From Plectrocnemia conspersa (taxonomy: Eukaryota > Arthropoda > Insecta > Trichoptera > Polycentropodidae), in contig VTFK01000433.1 of NCBI GenBank assembly GCA_009617715.1, positions 1-64,000 on the forward strand: a stretch of 64,000 bases of DNA. The letters are read 5' to 3'. The notes below the pieces were generated by a model, which did not search any database, was not told the origin of the DNA, and saw only the letters and a list, made by a program, of their open reading frames with translations. A program made the translations under genes and the position numbers. Of the stretch, positions 37,215 to 48,699 are shown in pieces; position 1 is the stretch's first letter, and each line of letters starts with the position of its first letter.

Positions 37215-37320
37215 AAGTTCAATTCCAGAAAGTAGATACCTTATGTTTGAATTTCTTTAAAACATCCATTGGTATTGGAGTGGTGTTGACAATCTGGCAA
37301 TGTTTAGAGGCTTTCACTGC
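37215..37320 (+). repeat. third copy of the 28551-28866 repeat
   Basis: AATTCCAGAAAGTAGATACC...TTTCTTTAAAACATCCATTG, then GGAGTGGTGTTGACAATC, parallels the block at 28710-28860. It ends where a hAT-like terminus begins, as it does at 28870. Confidence 0.6.
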
Positions 37321-37327
37321 TCTATAG

Positions 37328-37642
37328 TAGTGGTGCGTAAACTATTTTTTTCTGACCCCTCTATTTAGTTAAAAATTTTGTTATTACATATAGATAAACA
37401 TTTTTCAACCGTTAACGTAGATAAAGTATATTTTTTAAATATATTTATTTTTTTAAAACAATGGTTTAATTTATCTTTGATTGTATAAATAATTTTTTTA
37501 TATATTTTTCTGAACTTATGCTTTATTTTTTGTTTGTAAATATTCCTCTGGTCACGTCACACGTCTTCCTCATCACATGTTAATTATCTGGCAGTCGCTA
37601 AGAGACAGTACGCGATCTGCGGCGCGTCGCTTGGCACTCCTG
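37328..37642. mobile_element. possible hAT-like miniature element
   Basis: The left end TAGTGGTGCGTAAAC, followed by a T run and CTGACCCC, is the common hAT left-end layout. The right end GCGGCGCGTCGCTTGGCACTCC has the GCGGCGCACCxxTTGGxxxCC layout of hAT right ends. Pairing between the two ends is weak and no 8-bp duplication is visible. The last 63 bases recur at 61531-61594. Confidence 0.4.
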
Positions 37643-37649
37643 TTTATCT

Positions 37650-38185
37650 ATCCTGCTGGAAAAAATATGTGAGATAGTGCTCATATATTTTAATTGTGCA
37701 TCATAATTATCTTTTCATAAAATATTAAATGGTATAATATTAAATATAATTTATTTTGTCCTGCTAGAGTCAAAACCACATAACTACAAATGACAAAAAA
37801 TGTAATCTAAGAAATATCCTTTTTAGAGTTTTGACTCCTTGCGTTACTAGTTTTATTTTAATTATTTAATTTAAAATGATTTGTAGAAAATTATCTTTTT
37901 GTTGCGTATTTAGGTTACCTATATCAATTTTAATTTTACGACTAAATATTATCAGATTAATTCATATTATATATGTATATATGTGTTCGTATAATACATA
38001 CATTTTTAACGATTAAATAAGGCGTTAAGAAGCATTTAAAAAATGTAATTGATATAATTTATTACACATAAACATGTAGATTTTAGTTAATGTTATTTTT
38101 ATTTGCATTTAATGCATACATATAAATAAAATTATTTAATAATATATTTATGTCTATATTCAATCGGCATAAATGTGCATATTTT
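37650..38185. other. AT-rich spacer, nothing recognised
   Basis: TA-rich words around 37960-37985 and 38115-38150; no repeat partner or gene seen. Confidence 0.5.
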
Positions 38186-38189
38186 TCAA

Positions 38190-38800
38190 TCTCATAAGAC
38201 GCGCGACGTAATTCACGTTACACTTTTACAATTACATCAACATGGAAATGAATGATTCATCTCTGAGATTCATTACCAAAACAAACATGCAAATTGAGAT
38301 ATTTTCGGCATTCGCACTTGACCCCCGAGCCAATTACCATTCTAATCTGATGAGTAGCATTTTTCACGAGTAGAGGTCGACAAATTGTATTAAAATACAC
38401 GTTATACTTCCCACGCCTTTGCGCCGCAGACAATATAGCGTCTGCCGGTGGAATAATTTGTTTACTTGGAAACGCCTAAAATCTTCGTTATGCAACTTGA
38501 ATTATTCATTGAACTTTGGTCGGTCAAGGCCACCGCCGTCATCATCATCGCGTCGATAAATTATGAATTATTTATTTATGACAGTGCATTGGTATGCGGC
38601 TCGCTTTGCGCATAGCGATTTGTAGGGACTTTTAATCACTGTCGTCGCTTTCCATTCGGACACACCCCCGATTGTTCCAGCCTGAATTCGCTTATTGTAA
38701 TTAGCCGGCGAGATGCTAATTTCTACTTCGGATGAGGTTCGAAAGTGACGCCTTCTCTGTGGGTGATGTCGCAACGGGGTAGATGCGTGCTCTTAAATTA
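38190..38800. other. GC-richer island 13, candidate regulatory DNA
   Basis: An island with GCCACCGCCGTCATCATCATCGCG near 38529 and a TTGTAATTAGCCGGCGAGATGCTAATTTC homeodomain-like cluster beginning near 38694. The 68-codon minus frame at 38568-38774 has no domain. Inference only. Confidence 0.35.
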
Positions 38801-39550
38801 TAGCATATTTTCTCACAATTCATTATTTATTTTTAGTCATGAAATATATTAATAACGCTCACTTCACGTACTCTTTGTTACCTAAAAAGCATATCAGTTA
38901 ATGAGCAATGGTAATTCTCACACAAAAACCATCTATTTAAAGGCCAAATATCATAGCTGTAGCTCTAACGTGACGTAACGATCATTAGGGAAAACACGGG
39001 TGCCGATTAAAATGAGTCCGCAAAAGCAGATTGTGAATTTAAATAAGTGCTTTTAAAGAAAACTATCTCATATATTCATTACAATATCAAAAGTAGCTTT
39101 ATTTTTTACATAAATATATTTTTATACACGAATATAATTTGAATTTACATATATTTTGTATAAAACCTGTATTTTTATTTTTCCAATAATTTAAATTTAG
39201 TTCTGTTGAAAAGATATGACTTTTAGCTTATTACTTTTAATCTACTAAAATTACAGCTTAAGAAATTAAAAATTTTCGTTTGAGAGAAACTAGAGTTTAC
39301 CATTCACTAGATATTTATGTGTTAAATTCAAGTTTAAAGCCCGAGGGCGCATTTCCTCGTCTTCATTATTTTTAAAAATAGTAATTTTTGGTTTAAAATA
39401 TCTGATTTAATATTTAATTTTGATAGATTATTAAAATATTGTACAGCTTTTTCACAGGTAAATTAATTATTTATTGTATATATTTATATTATTAAAAGAA
39501 ACTAATGCTGCCATTTTTTTACAAGATAGTTAAATATATGCACGATAGCA
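38801..39550. other. AT-rich spacer, nothing recognised
   Basis: No repeat copies detected; moderately less A/T-rich near 38935-39030. Confidence 0.45.
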
Positions 39551-39554
39551 ATTA

Positions 39555-39960
39555 ATTAAATTTACGATCGATGACATTTTTAACGGCCGCAATTAACAAG
39601 TCTTCGAGAAGCGCCACGCTGTTAGAAACCAGCGATATCACTGTCGTCGTGTGGATGACGAATAAATTTAGAAATGTTTCTCAAAAATTTAATTGGCAAC
39701 CAACCTTAACGGTACCTTCTGACACACACACGCATACGCCTAATGTGTCTGGAATGCGAGAGACCTTCGTTCGGCTCTTCGTTTGTATATGTGCGGTTCG
39801 AAGGAGTCGAAAGAAGCGGCGTAACATTATTTCGCGATGTAGAAAAAATAAAACTTTAAAGTGTGCCCAAAAATGGCTACTAAGGTAGGCCAACAAATCA
39901 AAGCTGCTTTCATTGTTGTCAATTCTTCGGTGGCGTGCCAGCAGTGATGGCTCGTGATGG
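39555..39960. other. GC-richer island 14, candidate regulatory DNA
   Basis: Contains a short (AC)n patch at 39721-39732. Frames of 105 codons (plus) and 71 codons (minus) overlap at 39571-39896 with no domain; the Lys/Arg-rich plus-strand tail looks like random translation. Confidence 0.35.
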
Positions 39961-40379
39961 ATGCTTTTCTTGAAAAATTTTCGGCGTATGCAAATGAGCT
40001 TGGAAAATATGTATTCTAGATTATTATCTGATAAAGTAACAAAATATATCGAATAACTTAGAATTAATGTTTCTGTTTATGATATTTTTATCATATTACA
40101 TAAATTTTAAAACCATTGCAAAACTGCGTGCTCACATATCCGATTTGTAAGATGTGACAACATAGTTTAAACAAAAAATAGAAATGGGCTTCCATAACTA
40201 CAAAAAAAATGCTATACAAAAAGGACCTGAATCATATTATAAATACTGTAAAAATGTTGTTACGTTAACGGCAGAAAATTAGGGCAGGATTATGAATTAC
40301 CCATAGTTTTCCTTTCGTCAACAATTGTTTTTGACTCCACGTTTGCTATATAGTTACAAAAAACTATTCATATAAAGCA

Positions 40380-41760
40380 GGGACGTCATTTGGGAGGGGG
40401 GGGGATTTTCCCTTGAATTTGGCTAGAACAAAATATGTTATTTAATTTAAAACTATAAGTCTAAATAAAATAGCTTATTTCTGAAATAAAATCTAAGAAA
40501 ACCAGTCTCGAATTAGGATTTTCAATAACTTGTAGTTTTCAACTATTCGAATATTGAATAAAAAATGTTGTGGTGGGAACGCTTAGTAACGAGCGTTTCC
40601 ACTGCAACGGCGACGGCACGATTTTATGGTTTTTGATGTGGATTTTTGACTTCTGAGAAGGGATAATTATTTTTTGTGCTCTCCTATTGGCCAAAATTTG
40701 GTTTAGATAGTCAAAATTAAATTTGTAATAATATTATAAAAAGTCATAGTATGAGTGCTTGATAACCGATCGTTCTCACTGCGACGGCGACGACGCGATT
40801 TTATTGCTTTTGACGTAAACTTTTGATTTTTGCGAAGGCATAATTGTTTTTTGCGCTCTCCTATTGGTCAAAATTCAGTTTAGATATTTCACATTAAATT
40901 TGCAATGTTATTATAAAAAGTCGTAGTATGAGCGTTAGATAACCGAGCGTTTCCACTGCGACGGCACGATTTTATTGCTTTTGACGTATATTTTAATCTT
41001 GAATTTGACTAAAAAAACGACGACTGTTGTTCAAATTGATTTATTTTAATAAAACAGCTAATTAAGAAACCCATTATAGCGCAGAAATCTTTTTTACTGT
41101 CGCTTTTAAAAGAAAAAAACAAATTATTTTATAGAATAAAATTGTAAAACAGTAATTTAAAGTAATAAAAATGTGTCGGCGCCGTTTCAATGAGAACAAT
41201 CGTTACCGTGCGTTCCACTGCGATGCCGATGGCACGATTTTGTAGAATTTGACTTTTGAGATGGGATAATTGTTTTTTGCACCCTCCTATTGCTCGAAAT
41301 TTGGTTTAGATGGTATACATTTAAGTTATAACATCATTATAAAAAGTCGAGCGTTCTCACTGTGACGGCGACGGCACGATTTTAGTGCTTTTGACGTGGA
41401 TTTTATACTTCTGAAAAAGGATAATCGTTTTTTTGTGCTCTCCTATTGGTCGAAATTCGGCTTAGATGTGTTATATGCAATTTTTAATATTATTTTAAAG
41501 TCGCAGTATGAGCACTAGATAACCGAGCGTTTCCACTGTGACGGCGACGGTACGATCTTCTAGCTTTTGACGTAGATTTTTTATTTGTTTTTTGCGCCCT
41601 CCGGTTAAGCTGTTCTATATTAAATTTGTAATAACTGAGCGTTTTTACTGCGACGGCACGATTTTATTGCTTTTGACGTGGATTCTAAACAGGGACCTCC
41701 TTGAATTTACCCAGAAAAAGGCATGTCATTTATTAATTAAATATTAAAAAACAACCACTA
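40380..41760 (+). repeat. seven-copy array of a 177-bp repeat with flanking copies of a second block
   Basis: A GAGCGTTTCCACTGCGACGG core with a following CACGATTTTATTGCTTTTGACGT starts near 40591, 40768, 40945, 41208, 41349, 41525 and 41637. Spacings are 177, 177, 263, 141, 176 and 112, so the full monomer is about 177 bp and some units are truncated or carry inserts. Each full unit includes TTTTTTGCGCTCTCCTATTGGTC, with a CCAAT-type word in reverse. A second block, CAGGGAC...CTTGAATTT.., lies at the left edge (40379-40430) and again at the right edge (41692-41730). A partial copy, CTTGAATTTGACTA, occurs inside near 41007. Inverted solo copies occur at 1186-1548 and 46990-47155. The array could be a satellite seed or the internal repeat of a larger element. 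Confidence 0.85.
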
Positions 41761-42010
41761 AAGCAAAAATATATAAAAACATTCATAAAATAATAATATA
41801 AATTCTACAAAAAAACTTTCATTTTTTATGAACTTGTTCTATAGTGTAACTTTAATTTATTGCAATATTCTTATTTATTCAACGATATTCATAAAGCATT
41901 TGCCAATTTATTATATATGTAAAAAGCAGCCGATGAAGTTTAAGGCAATTAAAATAACGTTAGTTTCTTCCTCAATATTTTATAATTCTATCTACAATAA
42001 TTAATTAAAT
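41761..42010. other. AT-rich spacer, nothing recognised
   Basis: Short A/T-rich join between the array and the next island. Confidence 0.45.
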
Positions 42011-42014
42011 TATT

Positions 42015-42600
42015 AGCAACAGCAGCAATGCGTTTTAACAATCGTCCACGTGCGTTAATTAAACAATAACGACAATAGGTATGCGTTGAAATAATAACAC
42101 TACAGATTATAATATATTATAATCGATACATCCAACACTTTATCTTTCAATTATACTCCATATTTACATTTACACGTTACAGACAAATGGTAATCTTTGC
42201 TGGGGCGTAAACTTATTAAACACCTTATCGGTCCGCTTCTATCCGTCCAAAGATAAATTACACCTTGTGAAACATGCGATTATTCTAATTATCTCATTAG
42301 AAATATACCGGCGATTATGATTAAGGTGTTAATGTATGCGGTAATTTCACGATGGTTATATCCACAACATTTGCATACGCTTTGTATTTCATTACCGGTG
42401 CTCCGAACGCACATACATTTGTATAATTTGTTCGAAAAAAATATCTCCTCGATCCGAAGATATACTGTTTTGTCGAGATTATGTTTACAAGTGTGATAAT
42501 AATTTATAATACTACGCGTTATTATGATGCTCGTGACCCATTTTATAAACGAAAGGTCAGAAGGACTAAGACACGACAAATTTATTGTTATGCGATTATA
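42015..42600. other. GC-richer island 15, weak
   Basis: Moderate contrast to its flanks, with several TAATTATCTCATTAG and AATTTCACG-type words. The 96-codon minus frame at 42289-42579 shows no domain. This is the least distinct of the longer islands. Confidence 0.25.
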
Positions 42601-43365
42601 TCTCAGTTTGTATTTAAATGTTTATAATATATATGGTAGATTATGAGACACAACTATGTGTAAATTTAAACAAAATATTGATAGGTTATACTGTAAATAA
42701 AAGCCTACTTTGTAGCTTAAAATCTGTCTAATATAATACGTTTTTTTTATTTATTAGACTCCGTAGCCATAATACATCTATAAATTAATATTCGATGGCG
42801 ATCATTATAAAACAATAATTAAATCTGTCTGAATAAATTATTTGATATGTAATTAAAACCTTTTTTATTAATTTTTATTGACTTACATACATTAATAAGT
42901 TTTTTGTGGTGTTTATAGATGGTAGTTATTTGTTTTTATTTTAATAACATACTATAACTTTTAGTTATCAAAATTTTTAATCTTTTAGTGCTTTAAGTGT
43001 CGTGTTTCATCAATATAATTACTGTTCGATTTTTTACAGTATCAATAAAAATAATTTTAAGCATTTTTATGAATTATAAAATACATATTCATTGACAATA
43101 TATTATGCTATTATATTTAAAAAAAATGAAAAATATACACAATCTCTGCCCTTCCCTTCATTTTTTTAATTAACTATACATAGCTACATGCAATTGTACT
43201 AAGGACAATTAAAACCAATAAATGTGTACTTGTGTGCATATTTTTTTATACGCATATTGTGTTTAATGATTCACAAGATGCAAAAAAAGTTATTTATAAA
43301 TCTCAGCAGAAGCATGTCGAAAATGTTCCAGTCGAAATTTATGTTTATATTTTTTGGATAGATAT
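42601..43365. other. AT-rich spacer, nothing recognised
   Basis: A/T-rich with T runs. The start of the 129-codon frame 43232-43621 lies here, but its first third is A/T noise. Confidence 0.45.
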
Positions 43366-43369
43366 AAAT

Positions 43370-43575
43370 ATGTCATTGTTCCGCTTCGGTGAGGCAACGG
43401 CAGCATGCCATATAGAAGAAATTGTCACAAATATTTGTTGCGACAGACAAGCCGGAGTAGCGGAGGCCGCAAATTTCTTAAGGCGTGGGCCGCAGCCGTT
43501 ACTTGAAACGTTTCAACCAAAACAGACGCCCATCACCGCAAGTCTATCATACGTGATTTCCTGCTGCACCAACGT
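43370..43575. other. GC-richer island 16, short
   Basis: About 200 bases (TTCCGCTTCGGTGAGGCAACGG to GCACCAACGTTGCAG) open in one frame within 43232-43621. The translated piece (RFGEATAACHIEEIVTNICC...) has no family I recognise. It could be an exon fragment or a regulatory block; the evidence does not decide. Confidence 0.3.
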
Positions 43576-43693
43576 TGCAGTTCTTTCTACATATTTTTTT
43601 AATTTTCGCTTTATGCTTTAAAAACAAGCACAAATGCTACAAACTATGCCTGAAGTTTTTAGATATATTTCTTAAAAAAAAATGAGCCACGAC

Positions 43694-44801
43694 TAGAGTC
43701 TCCAATTCGAGTAATCGAGTACTCGATACTCGAGTATTTTTGTCTATTTTTCAAGTACTTGATAATCGAGTATTTTGAAAATTACTCGATTAATACTCGA
43801 AATTAAATTTTTTTTAAATATTTCAGAAACAAAAAATAACTTTAACTCGGTCCGGTAAAGGTTAACGTCTTGCTTTTATTTTGGCGTTTATGCCCGAAGT
43901 CCCGAGTTAGAGCGGTTACTATCAGGTATATTTTTTTTTTCATAGTTCCATAGTTGCATAGTTCCGGTCGTCGGCTATGTTAGTGGGTACGACGGAGAAA
44001 TTTATTTTGTGTTTTCTGTTCGACAGTCCCGACTTATCTAATTTATGGCAATGAACAATATGAAATATCAACAAAAAAATTTTTAGGTTTTATGACTATG
44101 CAGTTGTAGCGTAAAGTGTTGTCAATTGTTTATACTGATCCCTCAGCTTAAAATATAAATCAAAACAATTGTGCGTTTTAAAGGCATTTAAAGTAAAGTC
44201 AGTTCTTTGCGAACCGTTTAACTCTAGAGTGAAAGGGATTCACCCAAATACATCTTCGAAGGATATAGATTTAAATTCTTTGCATTAATCACAAGGAGTA
44301 GAATATTGTATATTGTTAAGAAAAAAAATCTATTCAAGAAGAATTACAAAATACTATTTTTGTCAATAGTCGAAGGAAATAAGAGAAAAGCAGAGAAGGG
44401 AATGAAAGAAGAGAACATAAAAAGAGTTCAAAAAATTTTATATCTATAAAAAGCGAACAGATATAAATTAGAAGCCTTATCCAACGCGTTAATGACAATA
44501 TCAACAGCAACGGAAAGGGTTTTTTCCATAACGGGAATAATAAAACCAAAGGTTAGCAGTAATATTAAATTCGAGACACTTTTGCATTCTTGTTTTAAAA
44601 AAAATATGTTCCTTAAGTTAAAATAATTGTAAAAATTAACATACTAAGTATTTCATTTATTTATTTATATGTGCACGAATTTGAATAATAGCTATTTTGG
44701 TACATTTGGTAAATACTCGAAAGTACTCGAGTACTCGAGTATTTTAAAATTTTAATATTCGATACTCGAGTAGTTGATGGTTCGAGTAATTGGAGACTCT
44801 A
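43694..44801 (+). mobile_element. hAT element with perfect 8-bp target duplication
   Basis: The terminal inverted repeats begin TAGAGTCTCCAATT at both ends (14 of 14) and continue into CGAGTA/ACTCGA-rich sub-terminal sequence. They are flanked by identical 8-mers GCCACGAC at 43686-43693 and 44802-44809. An 8-bp duplication with TAGAG-type ends is diagnostic of the hAT superfamily. At 1.1 kb it is shorter than an autonomous element, and only the C-terminal transposase region is recognisable. Preserved duplication and termini suggest it is younger than the other elements in the window. Confidence 0.95.
44477..44626 (+). pseudogene. hAT transposase C-terminal dimerisation fragment
   Basis: The frame reads LSNALMTISTATERVFSITG, then IIKPKVSSNIKFETLLHSCF and a basic tail to a stop at 44624-44626. 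The TxxTERVFSITGxIKxKxxS pattern corresponds to the PxTSxxSERxFSxAGxIxxxxRxxL motif in the hAT family dimerisation domain of ZBED-type transposases. Upstream the frame is closed by a stop near 44447-44449. The DDE catalytic part is absent from the element, so this is an internal-deletion derivative. Confidence 0.82.
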
Positions 44802-44864
44802 GCCACGACGCAAAATTTGGGAGCACGATAACTGCAGTGGTTTTTATTATAAATATTATGTATT

Positions 44865-45000
44865 ACTAGTAAAAATTCGTCAATATGTATTACTAGTAAA
44901 AATATAGTATCACTGGCATTTCAGTGAAATAATATCTGATTACATTATCACCGTTAGATGTACATATATTTCCACTAGCGAGCTTAGACTGTCGTTGAAA
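44865..45000 (+). repeat. dispersed repeat H, copy 3
   Basis: Contains ATTACTAGTAAAAAT twice (44860-44905) and TCACTGGCATTTCAGTGAAAT, then CACTAGCGAGCTTAG. The order and spacing match 8625-8710. It begins about 50 bases after the hAT element ends. Confidence 0.6.
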
Positions 45001-45480
45001 ATTTATTTATTTATTTATTTAGCTAAAACAGCTTATTATTTATAAATTATACAAATTTAATCGAAACGTACATATAAAATATATTTAACAATTTTTTTAT
45101 TTGTTAATAAGTTTTCATAAATTTTATATGAAATACGTTATTTATATTATTAAGTTCCTAGCATAAGTTATTACCTTTATCTACAAGATTATTAGGCTAA
45201 TTATTTATATAGGAAAGGATTGCAAAAACCGCTTTGCGGAATTATTTCAATAATAATTTATTTCAAATTAATATACAATTCTGGCAAAAATATTTATTGC
45301 ATGTTTAAATAATTCATATGATTTAAACAACATTTTCATGAAACATTGAGTTTTGTTCAATTCAGCCACTGAAGCAATCCTTAATATTATAATCATTAAT
45401 CCTTAAATTCATATTTTTTGTTGACCGACAAATGCTTAATAATGTTAAAAAGAAATGCTAATTAATCGTAATTACTAGAG
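45001..45480. other. AT-rich spacer, nothing recognised
   Basis: Begins with four TTTA units (45003-45020); otherwise featureless. Confidence 0.5.
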
Positions 45481-45484
45481 TTTC

Positions 45485-45610
45485 ACATAAAACATGTTAT
45501 CAAACAAGGTTTTCGGAGTATTATTCTGAAATCTCCGTCTCTTTTATCACTACCTGCTCTGAATTAAGCTGTAAATTTATCAGATTTATACGACTATATA
45601 TGCAGTTTTA
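45485..45610 (+). repeat. repeat G copy
   Basis: TCACTACCTGCTCTGAATTA with the upstream GGAGTATTATTCTGAAATC matches 16838-16925 and the fragment at 16080-16100. Confidence 0.6.
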
Positions 45611-45884
45611 AACTAATTTATTTAAATAAATGTCTTTGAATTTAAATTTAAACAACAAAACATTTATTTTTGAAAAATGATCATCGTGTTGTAACACTTG
45701 ATTTATAATTCGTAATTTTTAACTTTAAACCATATAAAGTACCTCTGTATTTATCCGTGAATTTTTCTTGTACTCTTTTATGTAGTGGATAGATATTATT
45801 CTATGAAAGATTTTTAATGCGATATTTACAATTTTGTATATAAATCGTCATACCTCAAAAAAATTCAGAAAGCATTACAACTAA

Positions 45885-46545
45885 TCGTTTCTTTTCAGAG
45901 TCACCGTGGAAAGTGTTATGTGGTATCTAATTATAGGTTTCCATATTTTATTTTTCATTTCGCGACCCACGTCTTTGGGCACCGCTATAATATAATATTA
46001 CGAAAGGATACATTCTTCAATGTATACTATTAGCCGGCGTATACATAGTATGCACGAATATTATTTAGGCGTATTATAGAGCCCGGATAGTCGCATGTTC
46101 TAATATCGGTCGAAAGGGTCGCAATTACGGGCCGCGGGCGCCAAATGCATTATAAATAGGGCTGCGAATAATTTCGGCAACAATTTGTAAATTGGCGGCC
46201 GCGGGCTATTATACGGTTTTAGAAAAGGACCGACCAATCGAATCGGTCGCACAAGACGGACGTCCTCTGCGGCCAGAGGGTCCGGTTTAAATAAGTGGCC
46301 GGTCAGATTTATGTCCGGCGACCGGAAGGGGATTATTGCCGGATCCGGTCCATCACAATAATTCACGATAAAAGGGCGTCCGAAGAAACCGACGCCGAAT
46401 CCTTCCTTCTTCTCATCGGATTTGCATACCCGGATTCCGGCGGACACGGGTCAAGAATCCGCAGTGACGAGCCTTAACGATATCCTGCCAGATTCTCGAC
46501 AAATTGACTTCTTCTCGAACGGGATTCGTTATGCTAATCAACAAA
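45885..46545. other. GC-richer island 17, candidate regulatory DNA
   Basis: The most GC-rich stretch of the window at about 46080-46460, with GGCGGCCGCGGGC, clustered CCGG words (GTGGCCGGTCAG, GTCCGGCGACCGG, GCCGGATCCGG) and a TATAAATAG word near 46152. A 115-codon minus frame (46100-46447) and a 60-codon plus frame overlap here. The minus translation is Pro/Arg-rich with no domain. It could be a promoter-proximal or enhancer block; the TATA-like word is not enough to call a promoter. Confidence 0.4.
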
Positions 46546-46985
46546 AATAAACACACCGCTACCTTTACTTAATCCTTTAAATTTCAAAATTTAAATGCTT
46601 TGCTATTTTTAAGGAGATGTATTTATAAGAAATTACTAAGAATAATATTATCAGATTATTCTAAAGATTTTGGAGGCAAATTTTTAGCTAGAGAAACTTC
46701 CACTAAAGATCTCAGAATCACTTTTGAGAACAAGTGCAGATTCCCTCTACACGTAAATTTTTACGTTTCACATTTAAAATCCGTCTGATCTTTCTTATCC
46801 CATGTGAAATTCTAATTTGCAGCATTTTTAATTAGGAATCGCCAAATAACTTAATAGAATTAGTTTAAAAAAGGTTTTAGAATGTTTTATATTCCAGCGC
46901 TCTTAAATGATCATTAGGGTAAGGTAGAAAGTTTTATTATTTTTTAATTACTAAAGAATATTTTTAACAATTAAACTATTTACAT
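46546..46985. other. AT-rich spacer, nothing recognised
   Basis: A 62-codon plus frame at 46600-46788 shows no motif; otherwise A/T-rich. Confidence 0.4.
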
Positions 46986-46989
46986 GTTT

Positions 46990-47225
46990 AGAATCACCGT
47001 CAAAAGTAAGAAAATCCCGCTGCAGTGAAAACGCTCGGTTATCTAGCGCTTATACTACGATTTTTTTAAATGAAATTTAATGTAGAACATATAAACCAAT
47101 AGGAGAGCGCAAAAAATAATTATACCTTCTCAGAAGGCATAATTTCACGTCAAAAGCAATATTCCGATATGATTTCACTGAAATAATAAAAAAAATATTT
47201 TCGGGTTAGATTCGAGACTTTTTAT
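46990..47225 (-). repeat. one inverted 177-bp unit joined to repeat H
   Basis: 46990-47155 is one reverse-orientation monomer of the 40380-41760 array (CTCGGTTATCTAGCGCTTATACTACG, AGGAGAGCGCAAAAAATAATTAT and ACGTCAAAAGCAAT are the reverse complements of array blocks). At 47163 it changes to GATATGATTTCACTGAAAT...GATTCGAGACT, which matches 4697-4755. The junction suggests that the two families are parts of one larger element, or that one inserted into the other. Confidence 0.75.
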
Positions 47226-47351
47226 AGAAGGGAGAGGGAATTTTTTAATTTCGATTTCATTAAGATTCATAATATTTCTTTATATGGCATGCATTTTTCT
47301 GGACAAATTCAAGAGGAGAATATAAACAAAAAACTAATATTTTCAATTAAA

Positions 47352-48048
47352 AGATATAAGAGCTGGAGTGCTACAAGGAAAAGTCCTAGGGATGATACTA
47401 TATTTGTTTACACGTATGATTTGCCACAAATAGAGAATATCACTATTGCAATATTTTCGGATAATACAGTGGGGAAAAAAATAGCAAATACTACTGAAAA
47501 TCTTTAACAAGCCACTGATATGATCACTAATTGGAGCAAAAAATGGAAAATAACGTTGAATGAATTAAAATTGGTATATATACACTTCACCAATAAAAAT
47601 ATAACTGCTCAATTGCAAGGTTTCATTAACGGCAACACATTTGGAAATACAGCTCAATTCCTTGACATGACCCTGGACACTAAACTGCGGTAGAAGGAAC
47701 ATATAAAAAAATATGAAATTGAAATAAAATATGAAAATCTAAATCAGCTTATGGGAAGAAGCTCCAAACTATCAATATACAATAAAATCAAAATATACAA
47801 ACAAATCCTGAAACCAGTTTCGGCCTACAGCATTCAACTCTGGGATGTGCCAAACAATGACACGTAAAGAGGATTAAAAAAAATCAAAATAAAGTATGTT
47901 CGCGATAGAGACATACATCGTGACCTAGGTGTTGAAGAGACACCAGTGCTATAAAACGTTTCAACGCACGTCAACATCGAGGCAACAAGTTCCTCAATGT
48001 GGACAACTTGAAAAGACGGATGAAGAGTATTAAACCTTTCGAACTGCT
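47352..48048 (+). pseudogene. jockey-like LINE reverse transcriptase C-terminal relic
   Basis: It begins with RAGVLQGKVLGMILYLFT (the AGVPQGSVLGPILYxLYT segment). After a frame change comes DLPQIENITIAIFSDNTVG, where SDN replaces the ADD of the YADD/FADD site, then QATDMITNWSKKWKITLNE and LVYIHFTNKN. A later piece reads IYNKIKIYKQILKPVSAYSI followed by QLWDVPNN, matching the RPIWTYGIQLWG region. Near 47958-48048, KRFNARQHRGNKFLNVDNLK followed by RRMKSIKPFELL matches the jockey C-terminus (LKRxKPFDL). At least three frame changes and several stops make it nonfunctional. Confidence 0.88.
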
Positions 48049-48695
48049 CTAGTTATCATGACTGAAACGCATTTACTATTAGTGATTGTGTAGTGTAGAA
48101 TAGAAAACTTTTGCACTCCAATGGGTGAATAGTGTTTAAAACAGCGATTATATTTTAGTAGTCTACCCACGGTTGTTCGTAATTTGTAAAATAATGTTTA
48201 GGTGGAATTGGAGTAGCTAGCCAAATTTTGAGAAACACTATCTTAAATTGTTATCCAAATTTATAGTTCATTGGCTGTGGAAGGATGAAAGGTTGAGGCT
48301 CTTGGTTTATCGTATTAATACTATAAATATTTTTTTCATACTATGGTAACCTGTTGGATCACTATGGTCATAATTGAATTTAAATATATAAATATACTAA
48401 AATAATTGCAACAAGTTTAAAAATAATAATATATTTTTTCATTATTATATAAACGTTTTAAAATCAAATTAAATATAAAAAGCAATAAATATTATAAATA
48501 TATTTAAGAAATTCAACGATGACACACGATAAACATATTAAGCTTAGGTCTATCTATTCAATAACATATCATAGATCAACGATATTATACATTGTTCGTT
48601 TAAACCCAAATGAATCCTGTATGACTTGCAAGATATGGTTCAAAATTGATTAAGATTAAGTTGAGATATTGTTACAAGTATCGATACGACTCTAT
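48049..48695. other. AT-rich spacer 3' of the LINE relic
   Basis: Likely includes the LINE 3' untranslated end; no clear poly-A boundary or target duplication was found. Confidence 0.4.
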
Positions 48696-48699
48696 TACG

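Noticed and set aside
43232..43621. 129-codon open frame, the longest in the window
   Set aside because: Its first third is A/T noise, its end runs into poly-A/T sequence and no family motif is present. Kept only as a short island.
43694..44801. LTR retrotransposon interpretation of the repeated TACTCGAG ends
   Set aside because: The ends are inverted, not direct, the duplication is 8 bp and the coding remnant is hAT, not gag-pol.
46152..46160. TATAAATAG as a core promoter
   Set aside because: A single TATA-like word in an AT-rich genome, with no initiator or downstream coding exon to support it.
46100..46460. Bacterial or organellar insertion because of high G+C
   Set aside because: No bacterial-type open frame or ribosome-binding arrangement, and the composition grades into flanking insect-like DNA.
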